DNA of 64,000 nucleotides from Nonomuraea maritima (GTDB lineage: Bacteria > Actinomycetota > Actinomycetes > Streptosporangiales > Streptosporangiaceae), in contig NZ_FNFB01000030.1 in the NCBI RefSeq assembly GCF_900100395.1, positions 27,396 to 91,395 of the forward strand, given 5' to 3'. Positions 59,501-64,000 of this stretch are shown in pieces. The notes below the pieces were generated by a model. It saw nothing but the letters and a program-made list of their open reading frames with translations. It was not told the DNA's origin and ran no database searches. The first letter of the stretch is position 1. Each line of letters begins with the position of its first letter. Made by a program: the position numbers and the translations under genes.

Positions 59501-59672
59501 CATCACCCCGGCGGAGCGGCCGCGCCGCGCCGACGTGATGCCAGTGGAACCTACGCATCGCTACGTTGCACACACGTTGCGTTCACGCGATCACTCTCCG
59601 CAATCCCCTCCCAAACGGGTTGCGCAGAACGGTCGCAAGACGGATGCTCTACATGACTACTTGGAGTGACCG

Positions 59673-61109
59673 ATGAGTTACGTCGACCTCGACGCCTACT
59701 CGCGGCATCTGCGCAGCGCGCACGAGTCCGCGGCGACCGGGCGGCCGTGGCCCGAGGCCCCCCGGCATGTCATCAGGGCGTCGTGGCGTCGTTCGCTCGA
59801 TGCCGGCGTCGACCCGGACGTCACCGGCGCCCCGCTCGTCTACGACTCCGCCGACGTCAAGCAGGTTCGGCTGGAGCACCCGCTGCGGCCGCTGCTGCCG
59901 CTGATGACCACGACGCTGGCCGGCCTCGCCGACGAGACCGGCCATATCGTGGTCGTCACCGACGGTGACGGCCGGGCGCTCTGGCGCGAGGGCAACCACA
60001 CGATCATGCGTCGCGCCGACACGATCGGCCTGGCCACCGGACACCAATGGGCCGAGCACGCCGTCGGCACCAACGGCATCGGCACCGCCCTCGCCATCGG
60101 CCGGCCCGTCCACGTCTACTCCGCCGAACACCTCATGCGCGTGCTGCACGTCTGGTCGTGCAGCGCCGCCCCGATCACCGACCCCGACTCCGGCCACGTC
60201 ATCGGCTGCGTCGACGTCAGCGGCACCTCCAGCAGCCTCCACCCCGCCACCGTCGCCCTGGTCGCCGCCACCGCCAAGCTCGTCGAGACCGAGCTCACCG
60301 TACGCATGCACCAGCGCGACGAGCGCCTGCGCCGCCGCTACGAGTCGCTGCGCAGCCGGCCCGGCATCCTGCTGTCGTCCACCGGGCGCGTCATCTCCGG
60401 CGACCCTACGGGCGGTCTCGGCGGGCGCGTGCCGCTCCTTCCCGCCGCCGGGCGGCGCATGATCCTCAAGGACGGCACTGTCGCCCTGCTCGAACCGTTC
60501 TCCGACGGCTTTCTGCTGCGGCCCACCATGTCGCCAGGGTCCGCCGCGTCCCCCGCGCTCCGGCTGGCGTTCCTCGGCGAGAGCGGGCCGACGGCGTCCG
60601 TCGGCGAGCACGAGCGGCCGCTGTCGCTGCGGCACGCCGAGATCCTCACCCTCCTCGCCCTCCACCGCCACGGCCTCACCGCCGAACAGCTCTCCTTCCA
60701 CCTGTACGGCGACGCCGGCAACCCCGTCACCATCAGGGCCGAGATCCACCGGTTGCGCGCGCAGCTCGGCGACGCCATCGCGGCCAAGCCGTACCGCCTG
60801 ACCTGCCCGGTGGAGGCCGACTTCCTCGAGCTGCGCCGTCTGCTGACCGGCTCCGACCCGGCGAAGGTGGCCTCGGCGTACACCGGGCCGCTGCTGCCCC
60901 GCTCCGAGTCACCCGAGATCCGCCGCGAGCGCGACGAGCTGGAGGCCCAGGTGCGCGCCTGCCTGCTGCGGCGCGGCTCACCCGACGACCTGTGGACGTA
61001 CGCGCAGACCCGCAACGGCCGCGACGACTACGAAATCCTGGAGCGCCTCGCCGAACTCCCCCCGACCGACCTACGCTCCGCCGCCGCCCGCACCCGCCTC
61101 CACCCCTGA
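59673..61109 (+). CDS. GAF-domain transcriptional regulator (DhaR-like N-terminus)
   Basis: A 478-residue protein. The N-terminal region RHVIRASWRRSLDAGVDPD resembles activators of the DhaR/AcoR type. A GAF domain spans about 85-220 (GATGHQW-like ATGHQWAEHAVGTNGIGTAL, AEHLMRVLHVWSCSAAPI, VIGCVDVSGTSSSLHPATV). There is no AAA+ sigma54 module; instead a winged-helix-like region (SLRHAEILTLLALHRHGLTAEQLSFHLYGD) lies at about 315-360. Such proteins often control aldehyde dehydrogenase genes, none of which is adjacent. ATG 59673 follows TGGAG. Confidence 0.85.
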   Translation: MSYVDLDAYSRHLRSAHESAATGRPWPEAPRHVIRASWRRSLDAGVDPDVTGAPLVYDSADVKQVRLEHPLRPLLPLMTTTLAGLADETGHIVVVTDGDGRALWREGNHTIMRRADTIGLATGHQWAEHAVGTNGIGTALAIGRPVHVYSAEHLMRVLHVWSCSAAPITDPDSGHVIGCVDVSGTSSSLHPATVALVAATAKLVETELTVRMHQRDERLRRRYESLRSRPGILLSSTGRVISGDPTGGLGGRVPLLPAAGRRMILKDGTVALLEPFSDGFLLRPTMSPGSAASPALRLAFLGESGPTASVGEHERPLSLRHAEILTLLALHRHGLTAEQLSFHLYGDAGNPVTIRAEIHRLRAQLGDAIAAKPYRLTCPVEADFLELRRLLTGSDPAKVASAYTGPLLPRSESPEIRRERDELEAQVRACLLRRGSPDDLWTYAQTRNGRDDYEILERLAELPPTDLRSAAARTRLHP

Positions 61110-61138
61110 ACCCCGGGCACGGCGGCGCGTCCGTCGGG

Positions 61139-63382
61139 TCAGGTGTGGTCGATCTCGCCGATCACCTGGGCGTCGAGTTCGCGTTCGAGCAGCGCCATGC
61201 CCGAGACGGCGTCCACGTCGGCGTCGGCGTCGTTGAGCGGGTCGACGTCGTCGACGTCGTTGTTCTTGTCACGTCCAGGGATCGACTCCGGCCAGGCGGC
61301 GCCGCCCCGAGGGGACGGCACGCGCGGACCCGACTGGGCGGCGGCCTTCGCCGCCGAACGCGCGGCCGCCAGGCCCGCGGACGGACCCTTCCCGGACGGC
61401 GCGGCGGACGTACGGGTCGGGTCGGGCGCGGGCGGCAAACCAGGACCCGGGTCGTCGGGCGCCTCGGGCCAGGACTCGTCGGTGGTCGGACGGGCCGGCG
61501 GAGGGGCCGAGGGCTGCGCGTCGTCCTGACCGCCGCCGTCACCGTCGCCAGAACCGCCGTGCGACGCCGTACGGCCCTGCGGCCCCGACGTCTCGGTGAC
61601 CTGCGGCACCGCCTGGGCGCCGGCCACCTGCCCGCCCTGCTGCCCGCCACCGTACGACGGGGAACGGGCGGGGCCCCGCGACGCGGACGGCGCCGGGGAG
61701 CCGCCGACGACGGCCTCCACCTTCCAGGTGCCACCGAGCACCTCGCCGAGCACGCCGGCGACGACGGCGTCCTTGCCGCCGCCGGTGAAGTTCTTCATCG
61801 CGCCGACCTGGGAGAAGCCGAGCGTCACGATCTTGCCCTCGACACCCACCACCTGGGCGTTGGTGCTCACGTTCGCCCAGACGACGATGCTGCGCTGCTT
61901 GAGCGCGGCGAGCACGGCCGGCCACTGCGCCGCCACCGCGCCCGTCGCGGCGGGCGCCGGAGCCCCACCACCTTGCTCGGCGGGCGCGCTGGGCGGCGCG
62001 GGAGCGCTCGGAGCAGCCGCCGGACTTCCCGGACGCGCCGGTTCTGGCCAGTCGTCCGCACCTGCCGCGGGCCGGGGTGCCGGGGCCTCAGCCGGTACGG
62101 CGGCCGGAGCCGGGGCGGGAGCGGACGCCGCGGCCGGGGCAGGAGCAGACGCCGGGACCGATGCGGAGACGGGGGCCACGGAAGGAGCGGGGGCAGCGGC
62201 CGAGCGGGCGGCCATCTGCGCGACGGCGCCCCCGCGTTCGAGACGCTCGACGCGCGCGAGCAGCGCCGCCTCGTCCTGGGCGGCCCCGGGAAGCAGGACG
62301 CGCGCGCACATCAGCTCGAGCAGCAGCCGCGGCGACGTGGCGCCGCGCATCTCGGTGAGCCCGGCGTTGAACACCTCGGCCGCGCGGGTCAGCTCGGCCG
62401 GTCCCATCGACGCCGCCTGCCGTACCAGGCGCTCCAGCTCGTCGGCCGGACGGTCGAGCAACCCGCTGGTGGCCGCCTCGGGGACGTTCGCCAGGATCAC
62501 CAGGTCGCGAAAGCGTTCGAGCAGGTCGGAGGCGAACCGGCGCGGGTCGTGCCCGCCCTCGATCACCCGGTTGACCGCGTGGAAGACCTTCGCCCCTGCA
62601 CGGGCCGCGAACGCGTCGACGACCTCGTCGAGCAGGTCTCCGTCGGTGTAACCGAGCAGGGAGACGGCTTTCGCGTACGTGATGCCGTCCTCTTCGGCCC
62701 CGGCGAGCAGCTGGTCGAGGATCGACAGCGAGTCACGCGCGGACCCGGCCCCGGCGCGGACGACCAGCGGCAGCGCGGCCGGCTCGTACGGCACGTCCTC
62801 GGAGGTGAGGATCTCCTCCATCAGCGCGCGCAGCGTCGACGGCGGCATCAGCCTGAACGGGTAGTGGTGCGTACGCGACTTGATGGTGCCGATGACCTTT
62901 TCCGGCTCGGTCGTCGCGAAGATGAACTTCAGGTGCGGCGGGGGCTCCTCGACGAGCTTGAGCAGCGCGTTGAAACCCTCACGGGTCACCATGTGCGCCT
63001 CGTCGATGATGTAGATCTTGTAGCGCGCGGAGACGGGGGCGAAGAAGGCCCGCTCACGCAGGTCGCGCGCGTCGTCGACGCCACCGTGGGACGCGGCGTC
63101 GATCTCGATCACGTCAAGGTGGCCCGGCCCGGTCGGGGCCAGCGCGACGCACGACTCGCACTCGCCGCACGGATCGGGCGTCGGACCCTTCTCGCAGTTG
63201 AGCGAACGGGCGAGGATGCGCGCGCTGGAGGTCTTGCCGCACCCGCGGGGGCCGCTGAACAGGTAGGCGTGGTTGATGCGCCCCGTACGCAGCGCCTGCC
63301 GCAGGGGGTCGGTGACGTGTTCCTGACCCTTGACCTCGGCGAAGGTCCCGGGTCGGTACTTGCGGTAAAGCGCAAGGCTCAT
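61139..63382 (-). CDS. dnaX: DNA polymerase III subunit gamma/tau
   Basis: A 747-residue clamp-loader ATPase. MSLALYRKYRPGTFAEV at the start, Walker A GPRGCGKTS (44-52), zinc ligands Cys63/72/75/78 (PCGECESC), Walker B YIIDEAH, and SRC-type ARAGAGSARDSLS. Domain III follows, then a long Ala/Pro-rich linker (about 385-480) and a tau-like C-terminal domain. No slippery sequence for gamma frameshifting is seen, so one product is expected. The SRP RNA gene lies just upstream. Confidence 0.97.
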   Translation of the reverse strand: MSLALYRKYRPGTFAEVKGQEHVTDPLRQALRTGRINHAYLFSGPRGCGKTSSARILARSLNCEKGPTPDPCGECESCVALAPTGPGHLDVIEIDAASHGGVDDARDLRERAFFAPVSARYKIYIIDEAHMVTREGFNALLKLVEEPPPHLKFIFATTEPEKVIGTIKSRTHHYPFRLMPPSTLRALMEEILTSEDVPYEPAALPLVVRAGAGSARDSLSILDQLLAGAEEDGITYAKAVSLLGYTDGDLLDEVVDAFAARAGAKVFHAVNRVIEGGHDPRRFASDLLERFRDLVILANVPEAATSGLLDRPADELERLVRQAASMGPAELTRAAEVFNAGLTEMRGATSPRLLLELMCARVLLPGAAQDEAALLARVERLERGGAVAQMAARSAAAPAPSVAPVSASVPASAPAPAAASAPAPAPAAVPAEAPAPRPAAGADDWPEPARPGSPAAAPSAPAPPSAPAEQGGGAPAPAATGAVAAQWPAVLAALKQRSIVVWANVSTNAQVVGVEGKIVTLGFSQVGAMKNFTGGGKDAVVAGVLGEVLGGTWKVEAVVGGSPAPSASRGPARSPSYGGGQQGGQVAGAQAVPQVTETSGPQGRTASHGGSGDGDGGGQDDAQPSAPPPARPTTDESWPEAPDDPGPGLPPAPDPTRTSAAPSGKGPSAGLAAARSAAKAAAQSGPRVPSPRGGAAWPESIPGRDKNNDVDDVDPLNDADADVDAVSGMALLERELDAQVIGEIDHT

Positions 63383-63415
63383 ACGACCATCCCACCTGCG
63401 AGGGGGCTCCCAACG

Positions 63416-63508
63416 AAGAGACCCCCCGCACACCCGCCAGAGCCCGCTTATCCTTGCTGCCTTCCGGCCCTGGGGAGGTTCACAGGATGACGCCGCGCGA
63501 GGGGTCCA
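63416..63508 (-). ncRNA. ffs: Signal recognition particle RNA (4.5S type)
   Basis: The minus strand reads GTGAACCTCCCCAGGGCC, GGAAGGCAGCAAGGATAAGC and GGGCTCTGG, the conserved apical loop (GGAA) and asymmetric internal loop (AGCA/ACC) of the small bacterial SRP RNA. The ends pair: GGACCCCTCGCGC with GCGGGGGGTCT. It sits between dnaX and tRNA-Ser, a common actinobacterial order. Exact ends are estimated within a few bases. Confidence 0.92.
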
Positions 63509-63605
63509 CGGACAGTCTAGCCGTAAGGCGCAGTGCTCGCTGCATCCCGAAGGAGGCCGGAAAACATGGCCTGCGCACTCCGAGAAGTCCGGTAAGCTCG
63601 TCGGC

Positions 63606-63690
63606 GGAGGATTCGCCTAGTGGCCGAGGGCGCACGCTTGGAAAGCGTGTATAGGGCAACCTATCAGGGGTTCAAATCCCCTATCCTCCG
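63606..63690 (+). tRNA. tRNA-Ser (GGA)
   Basis: Acceptor stem GGAGGAT / ATCCTCC with discriminator G, anticodon stem CACGC/GCGTG and loop TTGGAAA giving anticodon GGA (Ser UCC/UCU), long variable arm (TATAGGGCAACCTATC), T arm GGGGTTCAAATCCCC. CCA is not encoded. Confidence 0.97.
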
Positions 63691-63710
63691 CGCCTGGTTG
63701 AGGCAGTAAA

Positions 63711-63748
63711 CGCGAAGGGGCCGACCCTACCCAGTCGGCCCCTTTCGC
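63711..63748 (+). terminator. Terminator after tRNA-Ser
   Basis: Stem AAGGGGCCGAC (63715-63725) / GTCGGCCCCTT (63734-63744) with an 8-base loop, followed by TCGCTATGT. It lies 21 bp after the tRNA. Confidence 0.75.
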
Positions 63749-63771
63749 TATGTCCAGTCTCAGTTTCAGTC

Positions 63772-63984
63772 TCAGTTGGCCTCTTCGGAGGGTTCCTCTC
63801 CCTCCTCGCCCACCTCCCAGAGCAGGCTGTCAACCTGCTTGGCCACCGTGTTCCGGATGCCGTCGGTGACGTGCTGGTTCCGGCGTGCCATGCCGCTAGG
63901 ACTGGCTCGTTTCACGGGCCTGAGCTTCCGTTTGGTGAACCGGCGGCAGGCGGACAACGTCATTAGCGTGTGAAACCCATCCAT
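63772..63984 (-). CDS. Small hypothetical protein at the window end
   Basis: A 70-residue frame, or 39 residues from ATG 63891 (MARRNQHVTDGIRNTVAKQV). The C-terminus is acidic (EVGEEGEEPSEEAN). Third-position GC is high after residue 31 and lower before it, favouring the shorter start. I do not recognise a family. The stop falls in an 11-bp direct repeat (CAGTCTCAGTT at 63755 and 63767). Confidence 0.4.
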   Translation of the reverse strand: MDGFHTLMTLSACRRFTKRKLRPVKRASPSGMARRNQHVTDGIRNTVAKQVDSLLWEVGEEGEEPSEEAN

Positions 63985-64000
63985 TGGATCAGCATCGTCG

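Noticed and set aside
59225..59656. Open frames on both strands across the 59.2-59.7 kb gap
   Set aside because: The region carries the 6C RNA hairpins; the frames lack motifs and plausible codon use.
61700..62250. Possible programmed frameshift site in dnaX producing a gamma form
   Set aside because: No A-rich slippery heptamer is present; the Ala/Pro-rich linker is simply GC-rich coding sequence.
60047..63490. A 1147-codon plus-strand frame covering part of the GAF regulator gene and all of dnaX
   Set aside because: It is out of frame with the GAF regulator and antisense to dnaX, both of which have clear domains; low-complexity composition.
63776..63973. A 65-codon plus-strand frame at the window end
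   Set aside because: It overlaps the minus-strand small gene, which has better third-position GC; Ser-rich shadow composition.

Overview
The window is chromosomal DNA of a high-GC actinomycete. Codons end almost always in G or C, many genes start with GTG, neighbouring genes often overlap by GTGA or ATGA, and the gene families (DUF3073, DUF6510, SCO5389, F420-type luciferase-like oxidoreductases, AfsR/SARP regulator, ECF sigma factor with a DGPF partner, 6C RNA) are actinobacterial. The overall mix resembles Streptosporangiales such as Nonomuraea; that placement is inferred, not shown.

Layout. 1-3.3 kb: a minus-strand operon for sugar transfer (GT2, DUF2064 protein, sugar epimerase, GT87). 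3.4-11.9 kb: mixed enzymes and regulators (BBE flavoprotein, small secreted protein, MmyB-like regulator with aldo/keto reductase, DUF2975 membrane protein with XRE regulator, patatin, Tat-exported PL8 lyase). 12-14.6 kb: an anti-sigma-type kinase and a PAS/GAF/PP2C phosphatase. 14.7-21.2 kb: a small protein, a Pyr_excise protein, a two-component system, a molybdoenzyme/reductase/zinc-ribbon triad, an LCP ligase and DUF3073. 21.3-29.9 kb: ArsR, menB, a phosphotransferase, a quinone-oxidoreductase-like gene behind a SoxR/MerR-type promoter, a DapA-like/LysR pair, a gene remnant, a TetR/alcohol dehydrogenase pair and an ECF42-type sigma factor with its DGPF partner. 30-40.7 kb: MFS transporter, a methyltransferase whose 5-prime end is repeated upstream, a second LCP ligase, TPR protein, CooC-like ATPase behind a Zur-like box, SCO5389 homologue, luciferase-like enzyme, RNase HII, LysR/aminotransferase, GNAT. 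40.8-55.2 kb: large AfsR-type regulator, methyltransferase, TetR/GNAT/HxlR group, SURF1, tyrosine phosphatase, amidohydrolase, YkvA, amidase/luciferase-like/TetR group and a secreted M15-like protein. 55.3-63.7 kb: a conserved actinobacterial housekeeping block (asd, lysC, DUF5063, recR, ybaB, 6C RNA, GAF regulator, dnaX, SRP RNA, tRNA-Ser). The window ends in a small hypothetical gene.

No biosynthetic gene cluster, CRISPR array, insertion sequence or prophage module is visible. The most unusual features are the tandemly repeated 5-prime end of the methyltransferase gene, several well-formed regulatory sites (SoxR/MerR-type promoter, Zur-like box, ECF42-type promoter, mirror-symmetric TetR promoters, DUF2975 operator), the 6C RNA and the uncharacterised molybdoenzyme triad.
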